64,000 nt of DNA, taken from the NCBI GenBank assembly GCA_937879855.1, contig CALFMO010000067.1, positions 124,001-188,000 of the forward strand, read 5' to 3'. A program made the translations under genes and the position numbers. Shown here piece after piece: positions 17,070-26,665 of the stretch. This stretch comes from an uncultured Acidobacteriaceae bacterium (GTDB taxonomy: Bacteria; Acidobacteriota; Terriglobia; Terriglobales; Acidobacteriaceae). The notes beneath the pieces were generated by a model that did not search any database, was not told where the DNA came from, and saw only the letters and a list, made by a program, of their open reading frames with translations. Within the stretch, counting starts at the first letter, position 1; each line of letters begins with the position of its first letter.

Positions 17070-18266
17070 TTACAGGGACCCGAAGAACTTTCTCATGCGC
17101 TCCAGGCCCCGATCCAGTTCAGCTTTCGAAGTCGCATACGATACGCGAATGTGGTCGCCGGTGCCGAAGCCTTCGCCGGGCACGGTAGCAACGTGGGCTT
17201 CGCGCAACAAGCGCCCAGCCACATCAGATGCAGATTTAAGGCCGCCGCGTCCGAGGAACGACGAAATATTCGGATAGGCATAGAACGCACCCTCCGGCAT
17301 CGTGCAAGCCACGCCAGGGATGGAGCGCAGCCCCTTCACCACGTGGTCGCGCAGCTCGATATACTCGCGCCGCATTTCTTCCACGCACTCCTGCGGTCCC
17401 TTGAGCGCAGCCACGGCTGCTTTCTGAACGATCGACGTCGGATTCGACGTGGACTGGCTCTGCAGCTTCGCCATCGCGCCCACGACTGGCGCGGGTGCCA
17501 GAGCGTATCCCAGTCGCCATCCGGTCATCGCATAAGTCTTTGAGAGCGATCCCAGCACGACCATCCGTTCCTTGTATTCGCGAAGCGAGCCGACGGAAAA
17601 ATTCTTCCCGGTGTAATTCAGATACACGTAGCACTCGTCGGAGAGAACCCAGATTCCGCGCTGGTGCGCCACGCGAACGACCTCGGTCATATCTTCCGGG
17701 CTCATTACCGCGCCCGAAGGGTTCGACGGCGAGTTGAGAATGATCACCTTGGTGCGCGGAGTGACCAGGCTGGCAACCATCTCCGCCGTGACGCGGAATC
17801 CTTGTGCCTCATCCGATTCGAGCAAAACGCAATTTCCCCCCGCATAGCGCACGATGTCTTTGAATGAAACCCAGTACGGGACCGGCAAGATAACCTCGTC
17901 GCCGTGATCCACCAAAACCTGGATGGCATTGAACAGAGCGTGCTTGCCGCCGGTCGATGCGATCGCCTCCTCGCGCCGGTAGTCAGAGTCGAAATCGACA
18001 GCATGGCGATGCACGATGGCATCGCGCAGCTCAGCGGTTCCGGCCACGGCGGTATATTTCGTGAAGTTCCCTTGAATGGCGGCGATGGCGGCGTCTTTGA
18101 TGTGCTGGGGCGTGGCGAAGTGCGGTTCGCCTGCGCCAAAATCGACCACGTCGATTCCCTGCGAACGCAACTTGTCGGCTTCGGCAACTACTGCCATGGT
18201 GGCCGAGGGCTCGATGCGGTTGATTCTTTCCGTGAGTCTGAGAGCTTCCGTGGTTGCCGTGGTCAT
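17070..18266 (-). CDS. Class I pyridoxal-phosphate aminotransferase (aspartate aminotransferase-like)
   Basis: A 398-residue fold-type I aminotransferase. The PLP-lysine motif SLSKTYAMTGWRLGYA is clear, as are the aspartate region LSDECYVYLNY and the substrate arginine region IRVSYA. Best match is the aspartate aminotransferase subgroup Ib used by many bacteria to link glutamate/2-oxoglutarate with aspartate/oxaloacetate; related enzymes use prephenate or aromatic substrates, so substrate is not certain. Its ATG overlaps the coaD stop by four bases, so the two are cotranscribed. Confidence 0.88.
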   Translation of the reverse strand: MTTATTEALRLTERINRIEPSATMAVVAEADKLRSQGIDVVDFGAGEPHFATPQHIKDAAIAAIQGNFTKYTAVAGTAELRDAIVHRHAVDFDSDYRREEAIASTGGKHALFNAIQVLVDHGDEVILPVPYWVSFKDIVRYAGGNCVLLESDEAQGFRVTAEMVASLVTPRTKVIILNSPSNPSGAVMSPEDMTEVVRVAHQRGIWVLSDECYVYLNYTGKNFSVGSLREYKERMVVLGSLSKTYAMTGWRLGYALAPAPVVGAMAKLQSQSTSNPTSIVQKAAVAALKGPQECVEEMRREYIELRDHVVKGLRSIPGVACTMPEGAFYAYPNISSFLGRGGLKSASDVAGRLLREAHVATVPGEGFGTGDHIRVSYATSKAELDRGLERMRKFFGSL

Positions 18267-18808
18267 GCCTTTTTCTTCCTTTTCCGCGGGACTTCAATGA
18301 GTTGCGGGTCCCGAAGTTTGTATGCAGGATCAAGTTTTTCCCGCAGTTTCTGTTCCACCGCGTCAGGGACGAGATCTTTGACGGGCCCCCCGGCCTGCGC
18401 CACCTCGCGCACCAGCCGCGAACTTACGTAGGAATACTTGACGGCCGGCATCATGAAAACCGTTTCGAGCGTAGGCTCAAGTTTGCGGTTCATCAGCGCC
18501 ATCTGCAGCTCGTATTCGTAGTCGCTGATGGCGCGAATGCCGCGCAACACACACATGGCGTCGATTGACTTGGCGTATTCCACCATCAGGCCGTCGAAGG
18601 TGTCGATGCGAACGTTGCTCCAATCGGCTGTGAGCTGTCGCAGCATCTCAAGGCGCTCCCCCAGGCTGAACATCGGGGTCTTCTCCGTGTTGCGCAGAAT
18701 CGCGACCACCAGCTGTTCGAACATCTTGCTGCCTCGCTCAATCAGATCGAGGTGCCCGTTGGTGGGTGGATCGAACGACCCGGGATAGACAGCGATGCCC
18801 TTATTCAA
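18263..18808 (-). CDS. coaD: Phosphopantetheine adenylyltransferase
   Basis: A 181-residue enzyme for the penultimate step of coenzyme A synthesis, transferring AMP to 4'-phosphopantetheine. The N-terminal YPGSFDPPTNGHLDLIERG is the diagnostic nucleotidyltransferase motif, and YSYVSSRLVREVAQAGG matches the C-terminal ISSxxVR motif. The C-terminal tail is lysine-rich and slightly longer than usual (family about 160 residues). It overlaps the aminotransferase start. Confidence 0.95.
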   Translation of the reverse strand: MNKGIAVYPGSFDPPTNGHLDLIERGSKMFEQLVVAILRNTEKTPMFSLGERLEMLRQLTADWSNVRIDTFDGLMVEYAKSIDAMCVLRGIRAISDYEYELQMALMNRKLEPTLETVFMMPAVKYSYVSSRLVREVAQAGGPVKDLVPDAVEQKLREKLDPAYKLRDPQLIEVPRKRKKKA

Positions 18809-18918
18809 TCGTCCTCACAGGAAGGCTGCGGGTTTCAACGTTTTTGAGCACAGAGGAGCAATAGGAGATTTTATGCGGGTGGGGGAACAATGGCAATCGC
18901 GGCGATAACAAAGGAGAG

Positions 18919-18944
18919 CCGGGCGCGGTAGTTGCCGCGCCCGG
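18919..18944 (-). terminator. Strong hairpin after recA
   Basis: CCGGGCGCGG (18919-18928) and CCGCGCCCGG (18935-18944) form a perfect ten-base stem with a six-base loop, about 20 bases beyond the recA stop. No strong T-run follows on the minus strand (CTCTCCTTTGTT), so efficiency as an intrinsic terminator is uncertain. Confidence 0.55.
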
Positions 18945-18964
18945 AGGCAACAAAGAGTGAAGCG

Positions 18965-20074
<1,110 letters not shown>

Positions 20075-20122
20075 GGTGGCTCCTTAAAAGTGCCAAACTA
20101 AAATGAAATCTAATCTGGCCGG

Positions 20123-20128
20123 ATTATA
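20123..20128 (-). promoter_or_regulatory. Candidate -10 element of recA
   Basis: The minus strand has a perfect TATAAT about 50 bases before the recA ATG. The region 17 bases upstream is T-rich (TTTTCT) and a poor match to TTGACA. A sigma-70-type promoter is plausible but rests mainly on the -10. Confidence 0.45.
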
Positions 20129-20205
20129 CATACGAATTGCAGCGAAGAAAAGGCGAATCAACACAATTAACCTGTGGAAGGTTCCGAAATGGGCGGAAAA
20201 GGTTC

Positions 20206-20332
20206 TGTGGCGCGGGCGCCCACGCCCGCGAATTCCGACCATGGAGGAGAAGAGAAGCCTTGAAAGTCCGATCGAATCGGCTTATTGCTCCCTTTCGTGA
20301 AGTATTTCGCGGGCGGGGGCGCCCGCGCCACA
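20206..20332. repeat. Inverted pair of 27-bp GC-rich palindromic repeats
   Basis: The first copy (20206-20232) begins TGTGGCGCGGGCGCCC and ends CGCCCGCGAA. The second (20306-20332) is its reverse complement with one mismatch at the centre. The copies are spaced exactly 100 bases apart and could pair as a large stem. They lie between thyX and recA. A third copy is inside the thyX gene at 21873-21899. Confidence 0.75.
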
Positions 20333-20336
20333 CGAG

Positions 20337-22121
20337 CTACCGCTGCAGCAGATCCACCGGCGCAGTCACGTCGTGTACGCGGAAATACTTGGCTAGCGCT
20401 GGATGCTTCCTCGCAACTGCTTCATACATCGCGTACGCCACGTTGCGATAAGAGACGTGGCCGGCTGGAGTCGTGCGCAGCTCAGAGATGTAAACTGCCT
20501 CGGCGAAATCCATTTTGAACAGGGCGCGTTTGCGGAATGCCAGCGGAATCGCGTACTGCGAGTTCTCCTCAGCCTCGGGCGTCTTGCGCTTTGCCAGGCT
20601 TTCAACCGCAGATTGCACACGCCGCATAGCTGCGTCGAAACGACCGCGCATGCCTGCATCTTCGATGTCGAGCAGCATCTCGTAGCCGTGCTGCGTAGTG
20701 AATCCCTGCATGACCTGGATGCAGCGCCGGTGCCGGTGCATGTCGCGAAAGCCGCCAGTATCCATCAAGATGTCGAAACGAAACTGCTGACCGGCGCGGA
20801 AGCTGCGAAGCATTTCGTCGTGGCGGCCGCGATGGCGCAGACCGAGATCGATAATCTCGCGCCGCCGACGTTCGCCCGCCACCTGCACCGCCTGTCGAAT
20901 CTGGCGATAAGAATGGTGGCAATGCTCGTAGAGCAGCGTGGTCGCGATCTCCACTTCCAGCGGCTCTTCGTCGAGCAAATCTACGATCGCTTTTGACGGC
21001 GCGATCGGCTCCGCAGCCAGCAACTCGCGCGCCGCCTGCCGCAACTCGCGCCGCGTTTCGATCTCGTACGCATTCGGGTCGGCATACTTCACCAGCGTGG
21101 GCGCGACACGCACTTCCCGCAGCAATTCCTGCTCCGCCTTCGTCCCTAGTTCAGGATTGACGGCTCGAATCTGCTCGACCAGGTCGCGCAAAGAATGTGC
21201 ATTGATGTTGTAGGCGGCTCCAGTAGCCGCCTTCTTCAGCGACTCGCCCAGTACGCGCACTTCTTTGTGCGTGTGCGACAACAGGTGCGCCACCTGCGTC
21301 TCCAGTGTGCGCGCGTTGACAATCTCGCCCAGCGAAGTATTTGTGGCGAGCGGCAGCAGGTAGCGCGTGATGTCGAATGCCCTGGCCTTCAGCGTGCGCT
21401 CGTAGGCCTCCTGCTTCAAATCGGCAGGCTTCGGCGTGATGCTGATCAGGTATTGCGTCATGTGCGCCGAAAGCGCTTCGTACTCGGCGAACAGAAAATC
21501 CAGAGTCTCGCGATAGAGCTTTCGGGCTTCGTCGTCGGCGCCAAAGTCCGGCGTGTAATAGCCGCTCTTCTTGAAATCCTGATAGCGGGTGGAGCGCTCC
21601 TGGCCGTCCCAGCGCTGTTCATCGGCCAATTCAATTGCAGCAAGAATCGACAGCCGCTCGACGGCCAGCGCGATGTGGGCCAGGTCGGCGATGGAGCGGT
21701 GTCCATATTGGAAGTAGAACGTATTAAGAAACTTTTCGGCCTTCTGCGTGCTGATCTCGCGCAGCGATTCCTTCATCGACAGCGCCGAACGTGAATACTT
21801 GGCCATGGCATAGGCCTGGATCTCCGGCTCGACGCCAAAGACGGCGAACACTTCGGTTGAAGGCTCCGCCGATGTGGCGCGGGCGCCCTCGCCCGCGACC
21901 TCAGTCGACGAGTCGGTCACAGCTTTCTGGGCCATCGCCGCGTTTTCCAACGCCGACCCCCGCTGCGTCGAGCGGTGCCCCGAGCCGGGCTCGTCTGTGG
22001 AGGAAGAATTCTTATTGGAGGGCTCGGGCATCACGATCACATTATTCGCGGTCTGTGGCATGAGTGTGGGAATGTTACTCGGCGGGCTTGTGGAATAGCA
22101 ATGCGATTCGTGGATTGGCAC
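20337..22121 (-). CDS. Tandem ThyX-like protein (flavin-dependent thymidylate synthase family)
   Basis: A 594-residue protein with two ThyX-like halves. The first (about 92-330) has FQYGHRSIADLAH and, at the ThyX signature position, EQRWDGQERSTRY (168-180). The second (about 340-594) has YEHCHHSYRQ and HRHRRCIQVMQGF. Genuine ThyX is about 220-250 residues with one RHRxxSxNExSxRY motif; here the first half keeps the SxRY end and the second the RHR start (463-465). ThyX makes dTMP from dUMP using FAD and methylene-tetrahydrofolate; whether this degenerate pair does so is unknown. Residues 1-91 are low-complexity and include AGEGARAT encoded by a repeat copy. The true start may be an internal Met, such as Met63 or Met106. 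Confidence 0.72.
   Translation of the reverse strand: MPIHESHCYSTSPPSNIPTLMPQTANNVIVMPEPSNKNSSSTDEPGSGHRSTQRGSALENAAMAQKAVTDSSTEVAGEGARATSAEPSTEVFAVFGVEPEIQAYAMAKYSRSALSMKESLREISTQKAEKFLNTFYFQYGHRSIADLAHIALAVERLSILAAIELADEQRWDGQERSTRYQDFKKSGYYTPDFGADDEARKLYRETLDFLFAEYEALSAHMTQYLISITPKPADLKQEAYERTLKARAFDITRYLLPLATNTSLGEIVNARTLETQVAHLLSHTHKEVRVLGESLKKAATGAAYNINAHSLRDLVEQIRAVNPELGTKAEQELLREVRVAPTLVKYADPNAYEIETRRELRQAARELLAAEPIAPSKAIVDLLDEEPLEVEIATTLLYEHCHHSYRQIRQAVQVAGERRRREIIDLGLRHRGRHDEMLRSFRAGQQFRFDILMDTGGFRDMHRHRRCIQVMQGFTTQHGYEMLLDIEDAGMRGRFDAAMRRVQSAVESLAKRKTPEAEENSQYAIPLAFRKRALFKMDFAEAVYISELRTTPAGHVSYRNVAYAMYEAVARKHPALAKYFRVHDVTAPVDLLQR
21873..21899. repeat. Palindromic repeat copy inside the thyX-like gene
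   Basis: Begins TGTGGCGCGGGCGCCC and ends CGCCCGCGAC. It matches the two intergenic copies at 20206 and 20306 except for the central base and the last base. On the coding strand it is read in frame as V-A-G-E-G-A-R-A-T, residues 75-83. Confidence 0.75.
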
Positions 22122-22329
22122 TTTCTTATTTGCGACACTCCGCAGCCAATTGAAAAGACTTTAACCGCCGAGAACGCAGAGGATTCGCGGAGTACGCTGA
22201 GCGATCTAGGGCTGCAAGCCGCCAAAGCGACTCGGAGCGCGATCAGCCGCTGATCCATCCCCTTCGCACCAACGGGTATAATTCGGCATTCCATCGCAGT
22301 TATTCAAGCGGCGACTGGGGAGAACCTTC

Positions 22330-23073
22330 ATGTCCCTTTCCACACGGGTGGCGCTAGTCACGGGAGCGTCGCAAGGCATTGGACGCACTTGCGCGTTGAA
22401 GCTCGCCAAAGACGGCGCAACGGTGGCGGTGGCGGCACGCAATCAGGACAAGCTGAACGAACTCGTCGGTGAAGTCACCAACGCAGGCGGCAAGGCGGCC
22501 GCTTTCGCTCTCGATGTCGGAGACGAGGAGCAGGTCAAGTCCACCGTCAAAGCGGTCATTGCCCAACTCGGCAAGGTTGACATTCTGGTCAACAATGCGG
22601 GCATCACTCGCGACCACCTGGTCATGCGCATGAAGCGCGCCGATTGGGATGCGGTCCTTCAAACCAATCTCACGTCTGCTTATCTCTGCATTCAGCAAGT
22701 GATTGGGTCGATGCTCAAGCAGCGCCGGGGGCGGATCATCAACATCACCAGCGTCTTTGGCCAGATGGGCCAGGCCGGGCAGGCGAATTATGCTGCTTCC
22801 AAGGCCGGGCTGATCGGTCTGACGATGGCGATCGCCCGCGAAGTCGGCTCACGCAACATTACTTGTAACGCGGTCGCTCCGGGGTTCATCGAAACCGCTA
22901 TGACCGCGGGACTGGGCGACGAGTTTAAGCAAACGGCGGTCAAACAAATTCCGCTGGGACGAGTCGGGTCTCCGGAGGATGTGGCTAGCGCCGTCGCGTT
23001 CCTGGCGTCGGACGAGGCTTCCTACATTACCGGCCACGTGCTGAACGTGAATGGCGGAATGCTGATGGGGTAG
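22330..23073 (+). CDS. fabG: 3-oxoacyl-[acyl-carrier-protein] reductase
   Basis: A 247-residue short-chain dehydrogenase with the NADPH motif GASQGIG near the N-terminus, NNAG, catalytic Ser in ITSV, YAASKAG with Tyr and Lys, and a C-terminal GHVLNVNGGM typical of FabG. It reduces 3-oxoacyl-ACP during fatty acid elongation. It stands alone here, without other fab genes, so another short-chain-dehydrogenase substrate remains possible, but similarity to FabG is high throughout. Confidence 0.87.
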   Translation: MSLSTRVALVTGASQGIGRTCALKLAKDGATVAVAARNQDKLNELVGEVTNAGGKAAAFALDVGDEEQVKSTVKAVIAQLGKVDILVNNAGITRDHLVMRMKRADWDAVLQTNLTSAYLCIQQVIGSMLKQRRGRIINITSVFGQMGQAGQANYAASKAGLIGLTMAIAREVGSRNITCNAVAPGFIETAMTAGLGDEFKQTAVKQIPLGRVGSPEDVASAVAFLASDEASYITGHVLNVNGGMLMG

Positions 23074-23138
23074 GATCAAAAATCGACCACCCTCGGCTTC
23101 GCTCAGGGCCAGCTCCGGACACGGAGGGCACAAAGGAA

Positions 23139-23669
23139 ATGAAGATTGAACATCGATGGCCCGGCGGTTTCTCTGCTTCCGACGCGCCCTCTGTGATCAG
23201 GGGCTTCATAGTTGCGCAAGCTGAATCTCCCGCGCAGATTGCTGCAGTGCGTGAACTTTTTCTGGAGTACGCACAGTCACTTGGCTTCAGCTTATGTTTT
23301 CAGAGCTTCGACACGGAACTGGCGGGACTTCCGGGCGACTACGCTCCGCCCGAAGGCCGGCTTCTGTTGGCGCAGCATGAAGGTCAAATCGCGGGCTGCG
23401 TGGCTTTGCACAAACTGGAGCCAAAAATCTGCGAGATGAAGCGGCTTTATTTGCGTCCGCAATTTCGTGGTAAAAGGTTGGGCCGGGTACTGGCAGACCA
23501 CATCATTGCCGAGGCGCGCCAGATCGGCTATCAGCGAATCCGTCTGGACACCGTCGAACCCGTGATGAAAGATGCAGTCGCAATGTATCGCCGGATAGGA
23601 TTTAAGGAAATCGCGCCTTACCGAGTTAATCCCATCGCTGGCGCGTTGTACATGGAACTGCATTTGTAA
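23139..23669 (+). CDS. GNAT-family N-acetyltransferase
   Basis: A 176-residue acetyltransferase. The acetyl-CoA pyrophosphate loop is in LYLRPQFRGKRLGRVLADHII, followed by IRLDT and AMYRRIGFKEI, the usual motif order. The substrate is not predictable. It follows fabG by 65 bases, which contain a common short repeat (CCTCGGCTTCGCTCAGG type). Upstream of the ATG GGAAATGAAG offers a modest ribosome site; the first ~20 residues are outside the domain, so Met from a later codon is possible. Confidence 0.85.
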   Translation: MKIEHRWPGGFSASDAPSVIRGFIVAQAESPAQIAAVRELFLEYAQSLGFSLCFQSFDTELAGLPGDYAPPEGRLLLAQHEGQIAGCVALHKLEPKICEMKRLYLRPQFRGKRLGRVLADHIIAEARQIGYQRIRLDTVEPVMKDAVAMYRRIGFKEIAPYRVNPIAGALYMELHL

Positions 23670-23725
23670 TTCCGCCGTCGCTTCGGCAAGAATATTCTCT
23701 GCCATTATCGGAAAGGATAAACGCC

Positions 23726-24472
23726 ATGAGAAATATTCTTTTTGCGTCCGTTGCCGTTCTGCTCGCCGCTGTTTCCGCCTTCGCCGCCGAGGGCAAGCCC
23801 GTCTCCTACAAAAGCGGCGACGAAACTGTACAAGGAATGCTCTACACTCCCGCGGGCAAGGGTCCATTTCCTGCGCTAGTAGTGGTTCACGAATGGTGGG
23901 GATTGAATGACTGGGTGAAAGAGCAGGCCTCGAAGCTGGCGGACCAAGGCTACGTTTCGCTCGCCGTCGATCTTTATCGCGGCAAAGTCGCGACCACTCC
24001 CGATGAAGCACACCAAATCATGCGCGGTGTCCCGGAAGACCGCGCCAAACGCGACCTTCACGCGGCCGTCGAGTTTTTGAAATCGCAGCCGAATGTGAAG
24101 AAGGCCCGCATCGGAGCTATCGGCTGGTGCATGGGCGGAGGCTATGCGCTCGACGTTGCACTGCAAGAGCCTGATCTCGCAGCCCTGGTCATCAACTACG
24201 GCCATCTGGCGACGGACTCCGAAGCCTTGAAGAAAATCAACGCGCCCATCCTGGGACTGTTTGGCGGACAGGATCGCGGCATCACTCCCGACGACGTTCA
24301 CAAGTTTGAACAACAACTCAAGCAACTGGGAAGGAAGGTCGAGATCAAGATCTACGACGACGCCGGGCATGCCTTCGAAAATCCCAACAACAAAGACGGT
24401 TACCGCGCCGCTGATGCAGCCGACGCCTGGAAGCGTACGGTCGACTTCTTGGCGACGACCTTGAAGAAATAG
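23726..24472 (+). CDS. Exported dienelactone-hydrolase-family protein
   Basis: A 248-residue alpha/beta hydrolase with a cleavable signal peptide (ILFASVAVLLAAVSAFAAEG). The nucleophile elbow is GWCMGGGYA with Cys as in dienelactone hydrolase, the acid is probably the Asp in GGQDRGI, and His is in YDDAGHAF. The family hydrolyses lactones and related esters, but exported homologs are mostly uncharacterised. GGAAAGGATAAACGCC precedes the ATG. Single gene. Confidence 0.88.
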   Translation: MRNILFASVAVLLAAVSAFAAEGKPVSYKSGDETVQGMLYTPAGKGPFPALVVVHEWWGLNDWVKEQASKLADQGYVSLAVDLYRGKVATTPDEAHQIMRGVPEDRAKRDLHAAVEFLKSQPNVKKARIGAIGWCMGGGYALDVALQEPDLAALVINYGHLATDSEALKKINAPILGLFGGQDRGITPDDVHKFEQQLKQLGRKVEIKIYDDAGHAFENPNNKDGYRAADAADAWKRTVDFLATTLKK

Positions 24473-24536
24473 TGCCGGAAAGTTTCGACCGCCTTGAGTT
24501 GTCCGCCAGGCAAGGGATTTAGCGGCCTAATGATTG

Positions 24537-24553
24537 CTTATACGTTGTATAAG
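24537..24553. promoter_or_regulatory. 17-bp palindrome, possible operator of the XRE regulator
   Basis: CTTATACGTTGTATAAG has perfect seven-base arms around a three-base centre, 150 bases upstream of the XRE-type regulator start and about 65 bases after the preceding gene. The size and symmetry suit a dimeric helix-turn-helix repressor. No T-run follows, so a terminator is less likely. Confidence 0.5.
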
Positions 24554-24686
24554 TAATAGCGATTTCCAGCGATGAGCACATGATTTTCGTGTGGCACTGT
24601 TGTGCGATGCCTTGGCACAAATTTCCCACTTGCCAGAAGATACTGATCTGGTTACTATGACCCATCCTGTCATGCTCCCTACCATG

Positions 24687-25034
24687 AATATCGGCGAGAC
24701 CATCCGCAACTACCGGCTTCAGAAGGGTATGTCCCAGGGTGATATCGAGAAGAGAACGGGCCTGCTGCGCTGCTACCTGTCGCGCGTGGAAAATGGCCAC
24801 ACCATTCCGTCGCTGGATACGCTTTCGAAGATCGCCGGCGCCATGGAACTTCCGTTGTCGCAGTTTTTTGCCGAACCAGGACACAGCAATGGCTCCAAAG
24901 GGCTTCCGCAGCTTTCCGATGACGAAGTTCGCTTCCTGAGCCAGATCCGCCGCTACGCCACCAACCTGAACGACAGCGACCGCAAGCTGGTTCTTGCCAT
25001 GGTGAAGAAGATGGCGTCGAATTCCGGGAAATAA
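24687..25034 (+). CDS. Small XRE-family transcriptional regulator
   Basis: A 115-residue protein with an N-terminal Cro/CI-type helix-turn-helix (IGETIRNYRLQKGMSQGDIEKRTGLLRCYLSRVENGHTIPSLDTLSKIAGAM, split here by position about 3-55) and a short C-terminal helical part (RRYATNLNDSDRKLVLAMVKKMA). I choose Met at 24687 because the domain begins there; ATGs at 24657 and 24672 would add 5-10 residues and cannot be excluded. No ligand domain is present. A palindrome 150 bases upstream may be its own operator. Confidence 0.82.
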   Translation, partial: NIGETIRNYRLQKGMSQGDIEKRTGLLRCYLSRVENGHTIPSLDTLSKIAGAMELPLSQFFAEPGHSNGSKGLPQLSDDEVRFLSQIRRYATNLNDSDRKLVLAMVKKMASNSGK

Positions 25035-25143
25035 GCTGTCAGCTATCAGCTGTCAGCTCTTAGCTAAATCCCAACATATCCGCTCCCTCGACTCCTGTAG
25101 CCCTAGGCTTGGCTGAAAAGCTGACGGCTGATAGCTGAGAGCT
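25034..25143. repeat. Intergenic inverted repeat built of AGCTGTCAGCT-like units
   Basis: The left arm (25034-25065) consists of overlapping AGCTGTC/AGCTATC units starting at the stop of the XRE gene. The right arm (25119-25143) reads AGCTGACGGCTGATAGCTG and is its approximate reverse complement. A long hairpin would form, so it may act as a terminator or transcript-stability element. Confidence 0.7.
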
Positions 25144-25217
25144 GCTTACTTTCGTTCTATTCCCCTTAGTGACCGACGGGTACCTCGCCCGCGCCTCAAC
25201 TCCTCACTACACTGTCG

Positions 25218-25856
25218 ATGGAGATATCTGTGACCACCGACGAGGAACTGAACGTACTCGACTCGCAGCTGCGCCGTTTGAAGATCGAGTACGAGATTTT
25301 CTTCAGTAATCCGAACAAAAGGCCGCCCACCGACATCGAGTGGAAGGTTTTAAGCCTTTTGCGGAAATTTTCCGACGGTGGGCGCATGAACTTTTCCCAG
25401 CGCTACCGGTACAACGAAATGGCCCAGCGCTACGCGGTTTACAGCGACCTCTGGCGCAAGAAGTCGCGAATCCGCGAAGAGGGTTACCGTCGTCCCCAGG
25501 ACGCTTTGCTCGGGGTTCAGGGAGTCCGAACCACCGAGGAAGATCACAAGCACCATCATCAGGTTTATGGCGTAAGTCATGCGGCAGCGGCGGCTGCGGG
25601 CGCTACTTCTTCTCCCCACTTCACTCTGCACAGCGTGGACCAGGCGGAACGGGAGAAGGTCGAGCGTCTCTATAACACCCTGGTAGCGGCCAAAAAGAAG
25701 GCGGGCGAGAAAGTTTCGGGCGACTTCGATTCGTTCACTACTTTCGTGCAGAAAAAAACTGATCAGATCCGCAAGCAGTATCACTGCGAAAACGTGGAGT
25801 ACTCCGTGGAACTCGCCGACGGCCACGTGAAACTGAAAGCCAAAGCGAAAACGTAA
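25218..25856 (+). CDS. Uncharacterised protein resembling the MXAN_5187 C-terminal family
   Basis: A 212-residue soluble protein. The N-terminal part LRRLKIEYEIFFSNPNKRPP with following helical residues, and the C-terminal part FVQKKTDQIRKQYHCENVEYSV, resemble a domain I recall from the myxobacterial MXAN_5187 group; this is from memory and moderate. A His/Ala-rich linker (about 110-132) joins the two. No signal, membrane segment or catalytic motif is visible. The next gene starts 12 bases after its stop with an AAAGGAGCAACG ribosome site, so the two are probably cotranscribed. Confidence 0.65.
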   Translation: MEISVTTDEELNVLDSQLRRLKIEYEIFFSNPNKRPPTDIEWKVLSLLRKFSDGGRMNFSQRYRYNEMAQRYAVYSDLWRKKSRIREEGYRRPQDALLGVQGVRTTEEDHKHHHQVYGVSHAAAAAAGATSSPHFTLHSVDQAEREKVERLYNTLVAAKKKAGEKVSGDFDSFTTFVQKKTDQIRKQYHCENVEYSVELADGHVKLKAKAKT

Positions 25857-25868
25857 AGGAGCAACGAT

Positions 25869-26663
25869 ATGACGATCCTGCGACGAATTGTGGTCACGCC
25901 CATCATCACCTGCGCGGTCATCCTCGCGGGCGGATACTGGATCGCCCCCATCGCTCTTTCCTTTTATGCGGCCAACCGTGCGCCGGCGACGGCTAGGATT
26001 GTTCCGGCGGACCTGCAAGATCATTCTGTCTCGCAGGCGCCTGGGATGCGCCTGTCCTACCTGGGATATGACTTTGAAGTACCGTGGAGCGATCTCGACA
26101 ACGCCAGGACTACGCTGTATCCGAAGGACAGAGCGGACAAAACCGAGGTTGTTCTTGCATTTCACTCCGGATTGCGGCTGGTGGTGACGGCGGTTCCGGC
26201 CAGAGAATTCGTCCACGCCTTCTCACCTGACTTCACCATGTCCCCGAAGCAGATCGATGCAGTCTACGGAGAGGGTTCCGCCACCTCCGACTATGCTTTT
26301 GCCAGTCACGTCTACAACTTCAGCCCGGACAAAGTGCATTATTGGTCGCTGAAGTCAGAGGACCATTACCGCGATGATACGATGCTGAACATGAAATCAA
26401 TTTTACCGGCAGAGTCCGCGGCGACCGGCATCTTCCGTATTCAAAACGGAAGCTACAAAGGGTTTCAGCAAGGCAATCCAAAAATTCGGCAGGATAATCT
26501 GGTGGTAAATCTCTACTCTGAGGACGGCAGCGTACAGATCAAGTTCTGTCAAAAGGCCTACCGCAATTCCGCCGGAGTTACACAGGCGGAGATCAACCGG
26601 ATCATTCAATCGCTGCAGCATAAAGCTGAAAACCCCAACGCGATCGCGCAATCGGTGAAATAA
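25869..26663 (+). CDS. Uncharacterised membrane-anchored protein
   Basis: A 264-residue protein with one N-terminal hydrophobic segment (about 8-31) that should anchor it with the rest outside the cytoplasm. The body is mixed alpha/beta and I recognise no family. AAAGGAGC precedes the ATG. It follows the previous gene by 12 bases, suggesting an operon, and converges with a hydrolase gene three bases away. Confidence 0.65.
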   Translation: MTILRRIVVTPIITCAVILAGGYWIAPIALSFYAANRAPATARIVPADLQDHSVSQAPGMRLSYLGYDFEVPWSDLDNARTTLYPKDRADKTEVVLAFHSGLRLVVTAVPAREFVHAFSPDFTMSPKQIDAVYGEGSATSDYAFASHVYNFSPDKVHYWSLKSEDHYRDDTMLNMKSILPAESAATGIFRIQNGSYKGFQQGNPKIRQDNLVVNLYSEDGSVQIKFCQKAYRNSAGVTQAEINRIIQSLQHKAENPNAIAQSVK

Positions 26664-26665
26664 AG

